A stretch of 64,000 nt of DNA from Sporanaerobacter acetigenes DSM 13106 (lineage in GTDB: Bacteria > Bacillota > Clostridia > Tissierellales > Sporanaerobacteraceae). Positions 57,204 to 64,000 of the stretch are shown here, in pieces. Position 1 is the stretch's first letter. Every line of letters starts with the position of its first letter. The notes under the pieces were generated by a model. The model saw only the letters and a program-made list of their open reading frames with translations, did no database searches and was not told the origin of the DNA. A program made the position numbers and the translations under genes. The stretch lies in assembly GCF_900130025.1 (NCBI RefSeq), contig NZ_FQXR01000003.1:248001-312000 (forward strand), read 5' to 3'.

Positions 57204-57845
57204 TTATTTAACAGTAATAAAATCTTTTATATTTTCAAATTTTTTATTTCCTATCCCTGATACATTCATAATGTCTTCAATACTATTGAACTTCCTCGAT
57301 TCCCTATATTCTACAATTCTTGTAGCTAATACTTCCCCAATTCCTGGTAGATTCATCAATTCTTCTTTTGTACAAGTATTTATATTTATCTTATTGCTCT
57401 TATTTCCTGAACTATTACTTGAACTTCCTCCATCAGAAATTTCAACTTCATCTATTATGTCATTATCTTCACCAATTTTAGGAATATATATCTTTTCTTC
57501 ATCTGCCAATTTTTTGGCCAAATTTATTCTATCTAAATCCGCCTCACTCTTAAGACCACCAGCACTGTTTACAGCATCAATGACTCTTGAGCCATTTTTT
57601 AATTGAACAAGACCTGGTTTATATACTTGTCCGCTAATATGAACCATTATGATTTCTTCTGCTTCATTTTCATCTTTTGGTTTTCCTTCATCTATTTCTT
57701 CCAAATCATCTAAAGTGATTTCTTCCAAATTTGTTTTTTTATTCAATGTTACATTTTTGTTATATAAATTAAAAAAGATAATAAAAACGACTATTATAAC
57801 TAATAATAGTATAACGATTTGCTCTCTTTTTGTAAAGAATTTCAC
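57204..57845 (-). CDS. comEA: ComEA-like DNA-binding competence protein
   Basis: Membrane-anchored receptor for transforming DNA. One N-terminal TM helix (about 8-28), an SLBB domain (about 65-115, VHISGQVYKPGLVQL), a Ser/Asn-rich linker and a C-terminal double helix-hairpin-helix (INTCTKEELMNLPGIGEVLA, then IMNVSGIGNKKF). The start is a GTG at 57843-57845 behind GAGGTG; 213 aa. It precedes selD; with comEC it hints at DNA uptake. Confidence 0.9.
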   Translation of the reverse strand: MKFFTKREQIVILLLVIIVVFIIFFNLYNKNVTLNKKTNLEEITLDDLEEIDEGKPKDENEAEEIIMVHISGQVYKPGLVQLKNGSRVIDAVNSAGGLKSEADLDRINLAKKLADEEKIYIPKIGEDNDIIDEVEISDGGSSSNSSGNKSNKININTCTKEELMNLPGIGEVLATRIVEYRESRKFNSIEDIMNVSGIGNKKFENIKDFITVK

Positions 57846-57996
57846 CTTTATCACCTCATTTTGACGAATAATCATACTATTTTATTCTATTAATTTTAGG
57901 TTTTTCCTCTTTTTATAAAAATATTAATTATGGTATTAAAATTTTCATGAATTTCTGATATACTAATATCAGTAATGTGTAAGGAAGGTGTATATT

Positions 57997-59280
57997 TTGA
58001 AAAAAATCGGACTTATATTTTTAGTTTTTGTTCTTATATTTAATTGTAGTTTTTCCTATGCCGATGACTTAGATATAACTGGAGAAGCAGCTATTTTAAT
58101 AGATGCAGAAACTGGACAAATACTTTATGAAAAAAATGCTAATATGCAACTTTTCCCTGCTAGTACTACAAAGATAATGACTGGAATACTTGCAATTGAA
58201 TATGGAAATTTAAATGACATTATAACAATTGATGAAGATGTTGTAAAAAGAACTGATGGAACACATATTGCATTAGATGTGGGAGAACAAATGTCATTAA
58301 ATAATTTATTACATGCCCTTTTAATAGAATCTGCAAATGATGCCGCAGTAGCAATAGCTATACATATTTCTGGAAGTGTTGAAGACTTTGCTGATCTTAT
58401 GAATGAAAAAGCAAAAGAAATAGGTGCTACAAACACTTACTTTAAAAACCCTAATGGACTCCCAGATGAAAACCATTTGACTACAGCCCATGATTTAGCC
58501 ATGATAGCAAAATACGCAATGCAAAATGAAACTTTTCGAGAAATAGTAAAAAATTATACATATGTGATTCCTCCAACTAATAAAAAAGAAGAATCTAGAT
58601 ATTTGAAATCAAACAACAGATTATTATATAGCAACAAAAAAATCAATGTGGATGGAAAAGTTATACCCATTAAATATGAATGGGCCACTGGAGTTAAAAG
58701 TGGCTATACAACAGCTGCTCAACAATGTTTAGTATCCTCTGCCGCCAAAGGCAATATGAAACTTATTTGTGTCGTATTGAAATCCTGTGGTACAGATGTC
58801 TATGTAGATACACATAAACTACTCAATTATGGTTTTGATAATTTTGAAAAAGCACATTTATCATTTAAAAATGAATTTATAAAAAACGTAAGCATTGAAA
58901 ATGGCTCTAGTTCTTATGTTTCAAGTGTAGCTAGTGAAGACTTATACGTTACAATCCCCAAAGGAAGTAGAAGTAATATTGAAAAAATAGTTTCTTTAGA
59001 CGAAAACCTACAAGCTCCTATAATAGAGGGACAAGCTCTTGGAAAAATAGAATATTTTCTTAATGGAAATTCTTTAGGAACTATAAACATTGTTTCTACA
59101 ATGAATATACCAGAAAAAACTGTGGAAGAAAAAATAAAAGAAAGTTTCATTTTTAAAGAATGGTGGTTAGTTTTATTGATCTTATTTACATTTTGGAGAA
59201 TACTTTCTACAGTTAAAAGAGCTAAAAGAAGAAAAAGAAGAAAAAATGCATATATAAAAGTAAATGACCCTATTAAATAG
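57997..59280 (+). CDS. dacF: D-alanyl-D-alanine carboxypeptidase (DacF-like PBP)
   Basis: Low-molecular-weight penicillin-binding protein that trims stem peptides. Signal peptide (about 1-22), SxxK S56-T-T-K59, SAN (112-114), KSG (234-236), a C-terminal beta domain, then a terminal TM helix and basic tail RAKRRKRRKN, which is membrane-anchoring. 427 aa. I start at the TTG at 57997-57999, behind GGAAGGTG; a GTG nine bases upstream overlaps that ribosome site. Transcribed divergently from comEA. In Bacillus DacF acts in the forespore; role here is inferred. Confidence 0.92.
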   Translation: MKKIGLIFLVFVLIFNCSFSYADDLDITGEAAILIDAETGQILYEKNANMQLFPASTTKIMTGILAIEYGNLNDIITIDEDVVKRTDGTHIALDVGEQMSLNNLLHALLIESANDAAVAIAIHISGSVEDFADLMNEKAKEIGATNTYFKNPNGLPDENHLTTAHDLAMIAKYAMQNETFREIVKNYTYVIPPTNKKEESRYLKSNNRLLYSNKKINVDGKVIPIKYEWATGVKSGYTTAAQQCLVSSAAKGNMKLICVVLKSCGTDVYVDTHKLLNYGFDNFEKAHLSFKNEFIKNVSIENGSSSYVSSVASEDLYVTIPKGSRSNIEKIVSLDENLQAPIIEGQALGKIEYFLNGNSLGTINIVSTMNIPEKTVEEKIKESFIFKEWWLVLLILFTFWRILSTVKRAKRRKRRKNAYIKVNDPIK

Positions 59281-59297
59281 GGTCATTTACTTTTATA
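59253..59297. terminator. Bidirectional terminator between dacF and ridA
   Basis: Twenty-one-bp perfect arms around three bases, containing both convergent stop codons (dacF TAG at 59278-59280; ridA TAA at 59293-59295) and flanked by A4 and T4 runs on the two sides. Confidence 0.88.
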
Positions 59298-59673
59298 TAA
59301 TTGCTATAGCTTCAATTTCAATATCACCATTCTTAGGCAATTTAGCTACTTCTACACAAGATCTAGCTGGCTTATGATCCGTAAAATATTCTCCATATAC
59401 TTCATTTATTTCTCCAAATTTGTCCATATCGCTTATGAATATTGTTACTTTCACTACATCTTCAAGAGTAGCACCAGCTTCTTTAAGTATTGCCTTAACA
59501 TTTTCTAAACTCTGTCTGGTCTCTTTTTTTATGTCATTTATTATAAGTTCTCCTGTTTCAGGAACTATTGGCAATTGACCAGATGTAAAAATCATATTTC
59601 CTGCTTTCATACCTTGTGAATAAGGTCCTATTGCTGCTGGAGCCTTATCAGTATTTACAACTATTTTATCCAT
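59293..59673 (-). CDS. ridA: RidA-family reactive imine deaminase
   Basis: Hydrolyses 2-aminoacrylate and related imines made by PLP enzymes such as threonine and serine dehydratases. 126 aa with the family blocks [29 protein letters not shown] and the active-site Arg in [13 protein letters not shown]. Ribosome site AGGAGG. It ends convergent with dacF. Confidence 0.95.
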   Translation of the reverse strand: MDKIVVNTDKAPAAIGPYSQGMKAGNMIFTSGQLPIVPETGELIINDIKKETRQSLENVKAILKEAGATLEDVVKVTIFISDMDKFGEINEVYGEYFTDHKPARSCVEVAKLPKNGDIEIEAIAII

Positions 59674-59700
59674 AATAAAACCTCCTTTATATATAAAAAT

Positions 59701-59726
59701 CTTCCCATTTCTTATGAAATGAGAAG
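59701..59726 (-). terminator. Terminator of rsfS
   Basis: Eleven-bp arms (with one G-U pair on the minus strand) around four bases, followed by ATTTTTATAT. It contains the rsfS stop codon. Confidence 0.75.
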
Positions 59727-60068
59727 GCTTATATCAACTTCCTCACTATCTGACCACAATCTCTCTAAATTGTAAAAACTTCTATCTTCTCTATGAAAAA
59801 CATGAACTATAATATCGCCATAATCTAAAAGTATCCATCTTGCAGAACTGTATCCTTCTTTTTGTACCAAACCAAATCCTATTTTAGACATTTTCTCATC
59901 AATTTCATCTGCAATAGCTGTTACTTGACTAGTAGAATTTCCACTAGCTATAACAAAATAATCTCCTATACTACTAATTTTTTGTATATTTAATACTTTT
60001 ATATCAAATGCCTTTTTGTCATCACAAGCTTTCACAATAGTAGAAAGTCTTTCATCAATTTCAGTCAC
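59712..60068 (-). CDS. rsfS: Ribosomal silencing factor RsfS
   Basis: Binds L14 on the 50S subunit and blocks subunit joining during starvation. Signature blocks [16 protein letters not shown] and [20 protein letters not shown], ending in the RFYNLERLW-type helix (here [10 protein letters not shown]). The start is a GTG at 60066-60068, seven bases after GGGAGG; 118 aa. It is the last gene after yqeK and the LCP gene, the conserved obg-yhbY-nadD-yqeK-rsfS order. Confidence 0.94.
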   Translation of the reverse strand: MTEIDERLSTIVKACDDKKAFDIKVLNIQKISSIGDYFVIASGNSTSQVTAIADEIDEKMSKIGFGLVQKEGYSSARWILLDYGDIIVHVFHREDRSFYNLERLWSDSEEVDISLLIS

Positions 60069-60084
60069 AACAAAACCTCCCAAT

Positions 60085-61065
60085 TTAATTGTTTATTTTT
60101 TGACTGTCATCTATACTATCTATAGATTTATTTTCTACAGCCTTGTGCTCTGTAAACATATTTCTTGCCAATTCCTGAGATTCATCCACATATGGTATAT
60201 AATATGCTACCCCATTTATGGTTTTTGGCTCTCCTGGCAATGTTGCCATCTGAATATTTTCTGTATCTATATCTTTTGCCTTCATAGCAAATTTCATGAT
60301 TACATCTAATGGTATATTTGTATCTACATATTTGTAATAATTGTTTATCATTTGAGGAATTTTAACTATATTTCTAGGCTTTAAAGTTTGTTCTATAGTT
60401 GCTTTGACAAATTGTTGCTGTGCTCTTATTCTTCCCAAATCCGCATCTTTATAGCCTTTTCCTTTATAGCCTTTTCTATATCTCAAAAACTGTAGTGATT
60501 TATCTCCATATAATACTTGTCTACCTTCTTTTAAATGTATTCTAAGAGGTGGATCTGCTACTAAATCTTCATAGTCCATATCCATAGGCACATCTACTTC
60601 TACTCCGCCTATTAAATCTATATATTTTTCAACAAATTTGTAGTCCACTCTTACATAATAATCCAAATCTACTCCCAATAAATCCTTGACGGCCTTTATA
60701 GACAAATCAGGGCCTCCATAGACATGAGCATGATTTATTCTTTCTTGATTTTTCCTACCTCTTATATAAACTTTGGTATCTCTAGGTATAGACAATACAG
60801 ATACACTACCAGTGGATTTATCCATTTTGCAAAGCATCATAGTATCTGATCTTCGTTTATTATCTTTTAAAATATCCTTTGTGTCTATTCCAAGTAAAAG
60901 AAATGTAAGCTCATCATCGTCATCATCAATTGTACTTTTGGAAAAATTGTCATTTCCCTCAGCTATTTCATCTTCAGCATTTACAAAATAATAAACTACT
61001 CCCCCATAAGCTATAGTAAAAATCAAAAAAGATATAAAAAACGTCTTAAAAAATTTCTTTTTCAC
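60085..61065 (-). CDS. LytR-CpsA-Psr (LCP) family cell-wall polymer ligase
   Basis: Phosphotransferase that attaches undecaprenyl-linked anionic polymers to peptidoglycan. One N-terminal TM helix (about 9-27), then the extracellular LCP domain (about 50-280) with LLGIDTKD, the RSDTMMLCKM pocket, VLSIPRDTKVYIRG and INHAHVYGG motifs. 326 aa. It lies inside the yqeK-rsfS operon, as often in Clostridia. Confidence 0.93.
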   Translation of the reverse strand: MKKKFFKTFFISFLIFTIAYGGVVYYFVNAEDEIAEGNDNFSKSTIDDDDDELTFLLLGIDTKDILKDNKRRSDTMMLCKMDKSTGSVSVLSIPRDTKVYIRGRKNQERINHAHVYGGPDLSIKAVKDLLGVDLDYYVRVDYKFVEKYIDLIGGVEVDVPMDMDYEDLVADPPLRIHLKEGRQVLYGDKSLQFLRYRKGYKGKGYKDADLGRIRAQQQFVKATIEQTLKPRNIVKIPQMINNYYKYVDTNIPLDVIMKFAMKAKDIDTENIQMATLPGEPKTINGVAYYIPYVDESQELARNMFTEHKAVENKSIDSIDDSQKINN

Positions 61066-61071
61066 AGGACC

Positions 61072-61644
61072 TCACTCCAAATCCTCTCTTATTTTTAAAT
61101 AATTTCTTGCTTTAATAGTATCTAAGTGGATAAGACCTCCACTTTTTACTACAAATACAATAGTATTATCCATAGCTTTTATCAAACTCTTATCTAAATC
61201 CCTATAAGCCAACCATCTAACTTCCTCTACCCCTTCAAATTTCCTATTTGGCTCAATATAATCAGCTATAAACACAATCTTATCTAAAATGCTCATATTT
61301 TCTTTTCCAGTGGTATGATATCTAATTGCACTAAGTATTTCTTCATCATAAATATTATATATATGTTTTGCAACTTCTGCACCCAAAGGCCCATGTATAA
61401 GTTCTACATTGTTTTCCATAACATTATCTAAAATTATATCAAACTCGGCAGCCATTTTCAATAAATTTCTTTTTTCTCTAAATTTAGCACAATCATGAAA
61501 CAACCCTGCAATTTTAGCTTTTTCCTCATCTACTTTATAAATCTTAGCAAGTTCCATGCTTGTATTCATAACACCAAGAGAGTGTATATACCTCTTTTCC
61601 CCTATATCTTCTTTTAGTTTCTCATAAGCCCAATCCTCAACCAT
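61072..61644 (-). CDS. yqeK: YqeK HD-domain Ap4A hydrolase
   Basis: HD-superfamily enzyme of the YqeK family, which splits diadenosine tetraphosphate symmetrically to ADP. The metal residues appear as RYIHSLGVMNTS (His), LFHDCAKF, the ELIHGPLGAEVAK helix and RYHTTGKENMS. 190 aa is normal. It follows nadD by 17 bases, as is typical. Confidence 0.93.
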   Translation of the reverse strand: MVEDWAYEKLKEDIGEKRYIHSLGVMNTSMELAKIYKVDEEKAKIAGLFHDCAKFREKRNLLKMAAEFDIILDNVMENNVELIHGPLGAEVAKHIYNIYDEEILSAIRYHTTGKENMSILDKIVFIADYIEPNRKFEGVEEVRWLAYRDLDKSLIKAMDNTIVFVVKSGGLIHLDTIKARNYLKIREDLE

Positions 61645-61661
61645 TTAAAATTCCTCCAATA

Positions 61662-62270
61662 TTATTCTATATATAATTTCTTCTTTTTTATGTATCTTTC
61701 AACTTCTTCAGGTACATAATATTTGATAGATTTTCCTCTTTTGACTCTATTTCTTATCCCTGTAGAAGATATATCAATATATGGTATAGTAAGTAAATAT
61801 GCAGTATCTCTATGTTCTTTATTTATTTTGTCTATCAAATTTTCTAATTCGCTATTTGGAATTCCTATCCTTTTGACAGTGACGAATTTGCATAATTTAA
61901 GTAGCTCCTCATGATTTTTCCATTTATATATATCAACCAAAGAATCTGCCCCTGTAATAAAATAATACTCAGCATCTTTATTTTCTTTTTTTAATCTTTT
62001 TATTGTATCTACAGTATATGTAAGACCTTCTCTTTCAATCTCCATAGTAGATACAAAAAAATATGGATTGTCATTTGTAGCTAGTAGTGTCATCTCATAT
62101 CTGTCATAAGGCTCAGTTATATCATCCCAATTTTTATGTGGCGGTCTACCTGAAGGAATAAATACCACTTTATCTAAATTAAAATGTACTCTTGTCTCTT
62201 CTGCCAATATCAAATGACCTAAATGAATTGGGTCAAAAGTTCCCCCCATAATTCCTATTTTAGTCTTCAT
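61662..62270 (-). CDS. nadD: Nicotinate-nucleotide adenylyltransferase
   Basis: Makes deamido-NAD from nicotinate mononucleotide and ATP. Nucleotidyltransferase motif GGTFDPIHLGHL (9-20) and C-terminal ISSTGIRNRVKRGKS. 202 aa. Ribosome site GGAGGGAGG. It lies between yhbY and yqeK. Confidence 0.96.
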   Translation of the reverse strand: MKTKIGIMGGTFDPIHLGHLILAEETRVHFNLDKVVFIPSGRPPHKNWDDITEPYDRYEMTLLATNDNPYFFVSTMEIEREGLTYTVDTIKRLKKENKDAEYYFITGADSLVDIYKWKNHEELLKLCKFVTVKRIGIPNSELENLIDKINKEHRDTAYLLTIPYIDISSTGIRNRVKRGKSIKYYVPEEVERYIKKKKLYIE

Positions 62271-62293
62271 TGTTTCCTCCCTCCAAAACAGAA

Positions 62294-62314
62294 AAGATTG
62301 GCTGTGCCAATCTT
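62294..62314 (-). terminator. Hairpin between yhbY and nadD
   Basis: Arms AAGATTGGC and GCCAATCTT around three bases, overlapping the yhbY stop, followed by TTCTGTTTT. It is a likely partial terminator ahead of nadD. Confidence 0.7.
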
Positions 62315-62603
62315 ATGGTAGTTCTATTCTTTTTTTGTCCTTTGATTCCCTATATAATACGAATTTATTTCCTATACTTTGAACAAACTCTGCATTTGTC
62401 AATTCAGCTACTTGATTAGCTACTTCTTTTGTGTTTAGTAAACTATTGTTCAAAACATTTATTTTAATAATCTCTCTAGCTTCAAGAGCATCATCTACTT
62501 GTTTTATTAAATTGTCATTGACTCCATTTTTACCTATTTGAAAAATGGGATCAATACCATTTGCAATGCCTTTTAAGTAACTCCTCTGTTTTCCAGTTAA
62601 CAA
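62313..62603 (-). CDS. yhbY: Ribosome assembly RNA-binding protein YhbY (CRM domain)
   Basis: CRM-domain protein that associates with pre-50S particles. MLTGKQRSYLKGIANGIDPIFQIGKNGV opens the protein; the RNA-binding loop is GKNG near 22-26. 96 aa. It lies between nadD and the small Cys-rich gene. Confidence 0.93.
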   Translation of the reverse strand: MLTGKQRSYLKGIANGIDPIFQIGKNGVNDNLIKQVDDALEAREIIKINVLNNSLLNTKEVANQVAELTNAEFVQSIGNKFVLYRESKDKKRIELP

Positions 62604-62617
62604 TTAATACACTCCTT

Positions 62618-62800
62618 TTATACTTCTACTTCTTTTCTGGTTTTTCTTCTGTGAATTTCATAATTTTTAGTTCCCTTTTTCCAACCAGTCCTTTCCTTAT
62701 CTTCTGGTACATAATTTTCATTTATAACAACTTCATTCCTAGCTAGGCAATAATAAGTTGGTTGATTTTCCTTGCAATTTCCACAGTTCAAGCAGTCCAT
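62618..62800 (-). CDS. Small Cys-rich protein, unknown
   Basis: 60 aa. The N-terminus has CLNCGNC and a later YYC, four cysteines that could bind zinc or an iron-sulfur cluster. The rest is charged and ends in RRKTRKEVEV. I do not recognise it. It sits between obgE and yhbY with small gaps (23 and 14 bases), so it is probably part of the operon. The arrangement suggests a conserved accessory factor, but function cannot be read. Confidence 0.6.
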   Translation of the reverse strand: MDCLNCGNCKENQPTYYCLARNEVVINENYVPEDKERTGWKKGTKNYEIHRRKTRKEVEV

Positions 62801-62823
62801 TTTCCTTTTCTGACCTCCATTTT

Positions 62824-64000
62824 TTATTCAAAAAATTCAAATTCGAAACCACAAATAAATACTGTATCATTTTCGCTCACTCCTAGCTTTTTGAGCTCAT
62901 CTACTACTCCCCTCTTTCTAAGTGTATTTTGAAAATATCTACTAGAATCTATATCCTCAAAATTTGTTGAGTATAGTAGCTTCTCAATAAAACTCCCTTC
63001 AACAATATACATACCATCTTCATACTTAACTATTATACCATCTTCTATGTCTTTTACTTCTTCATATTCTTCAATTATATCATCAAATGTTTCATAGTTT
63101 GTCTCAATATCTACAAGTCTATCCCATATAGCATATTTAAGTGCTTCTACTCCTTTTCTAGTAGCAGCAGATATAAGATAAACTTCATAACCCTCTTTGG
63201 TTAATTCTTCTTTTAAATTTTCATAGTATTCACTTGATGTATTTAAATCCATTTTATTTGCTACCACAATTTGAGGTTTTTCAGATAATTTAGAACTATA
63301 TTTTTCTAATTCCTCATTTATCTTATAAAAATCCTCTAGAGGATCTCTTCCTTCAATACCTGAAACATCAACCAAATGAACTAACAATCTAGTTCTCTCT
63401 ACATGACGAAGAAATTCATGTCCAAGTCCTGCTCCTTCATGGGCACCTTCTATAAGCCCTGGAATATCTGCAATAACAAAGCTCTTACCATCATCAACTT
63501 TTACAACACCCAAATTTGGTGTAAGTGTAGTAAAATGATAATTAGCTATTTTAGGTTTTGCAGAAGATAACACAGACAAAAGAGTTGATTTCCCGACATT
63601 TGGAAAACCAATCAATCCTACATCAGCTAATAATTTTAATTCAAGAATTATAAACCGCTCTTCTCCTTTTTCACCTGCTTCAGCAAATCTAGGGGCCTGT
63701 CTAGTAGGAGTTGCAAATTTAGCATTTCCTTTTCCCCCTTTTCCACCCTTCGCAATGACAAAGGTTTGACCCTCTTCTTTTAGATCTGCAATGACCTTTT
63801 CAGAATCTCCATCCTTTACAAGAGTTCCTAAAGGAACTTTTAATACTAAATGAGAACCTTTTTTCCCATATTGTTTTTTTGTCTTGCCATTTTCTCCATC
63901 TTCCGCTTTATAGTTTCTCTTATATTTAAAATCCATAAGAGTCCTTATACTATTATCCACTTGTAGTATGATACTTCCGCCATTTCCACCATCTCCGCCA
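62824..64000 (-). CDS. obgE: GTPase ObgE/CgtA (5' end outside window)
   Basis: Obg-family GTPase of 50S assembly and stress control. The visible part begins inside the glycine-rich Obg domain (GDGGNGGSIILQV), and the frame runs to the window end, so the start is upstream. The G domain has GFPNVGKST and DIPGLIEGAHEG, NKMD and a C-terminal OCT domain (about the last 75 residues, ending FICGFEFEFFE). An internal GTG at 63958-63960 is not the start. It leads the yhbY-nadD-yqeK operon. Confidence 0.97.
   Translation of the reverse strand, partial: GGDGGNGGSIILQVDNSIRTLMDFKYKRNYKAEDGENGKTKKQYGKKGSHLVLKVPLGTLVKDGDSEKVIADLKEEGQTFVIAKGGKGGKGNAKFATPTRQAPRFAEAGEKGEERFIILELKLLADVGLIGFPNVGKSTLLSVLSSAKPKIANYHFTTLTPNLGVVKVDDGKSFVIADIPGLIEGAHEGAGLGHEFLRHVERTRLLVHLVDVSGIEGRDPLEDFYKINEELEKYSSKLSEKPQIVVANKMDLNTSSEYYENLKEELTKEGYEVYLISAATRKGVEALKYAIWDRLVDIETNYETFDDIIEEYEEVKDIEDGIIVKYEDGMYIVEGSFIEKLLYSTNFEDIDSSRYFQNTLRKRGVVDELKKLGVSENDTVFICGFEFEFFE

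Overview
The window is AT-rich, densely coded DNA. About 60 genes lie on the minus strand and only three on the plus strand (rpsT, an AlaX-type editing factor and dacF). Gene content and order (dnaG, ccpN-ppsR, glyQS under a T-box, recO, era, cdd, ybeY, pgpH, phoH, yqfD, yqfC, floA, yqeY, rpsU, hrcA-grpE-dnaK-dnaJ, lepA, gpr, rpsT, holA, comEC, comEA, rsfS, yqeK, nadD, yhbY, obgE) are those of a Bacillota chromosome. YqfC, YqfD, SpoIIP and the Gpr germination protease point to an endospore former. An arginine deiminase pathway and a full selenocysteine machinery (selA, selB, selD, tRNA-Sec) suggest an amino-acid-fermenting anaerobe of the Clostridia/Tissierellia type. The species is inferred from style only.

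Layout. 1-6.5 kb: 5' part of dnaG, dgt, ppsR, ccpN, and glyQS behind a glycine T-box. 6.5-15.8 kb: a long run from a DUF4342 gene through recO, era, cdd, a YerB-like lipoprotein, a DgkA-PAP2 fusion, ybeY, pgpH, phoH, yqfD and yqfC, with a likely sigma-E promoter before yqfC. 15.9-22.3 kb: a membrane-anchored unknown, floA, nfeD, yqeY, rpsU, a HIT protein, mtaB, rsmE and prmA. 22.4-27.3 kb: the class I heat-shock operon with CIRCE. 27.3-37.6 kb: hemW, lepA, a small membrane protein, lepB, spoIIP, gpr, rpsT, holA and comEC. 37.6-41.2 kb: arcA-arcB-arcC, a strong promoter with ARG-box-like sites, and a 29-codon membrane microprotein. 41.3-43.8 kb: an AlaX-like factor, a double P-loop ATPase and a Usp-like protein.

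43.8-49.6 kb is the accessory stretch. It holds a strong orphan promoter driving a probable ~110-nt structured RNA, two REP-like palindromes, a PemK/MazF-like gene, a frameshifted exported protein, an SLH protein split by an in-frame TAA, a stalk-domain protein and a decayed amidase gene. It ends at tRNA-Sec. 49.7-57.2 kb: GerMN lipoprotein, a two-component pair, selB, selA and a selD that itself contains an in-frame UGA (Sec) codon. 57.2-64 kb: comEA, dacF, ridA, rsfS, an LCP protein, yqeK, nadD, yhbY, a Cys-rich microprotein and the 3' part of obgE.

Points most worth a second look: the orphan RNA at 43.93-44.04 kb; the histidine kinase whose ATGA-coupled start is one base out of frame across an A9 run; the selenocysteine SelD; and the cluster of four disrupted reading frames beside tRNA-Sec. 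I saw no CRISPR array, no insertion sequence with a transposase, no integrase and no rRNA.
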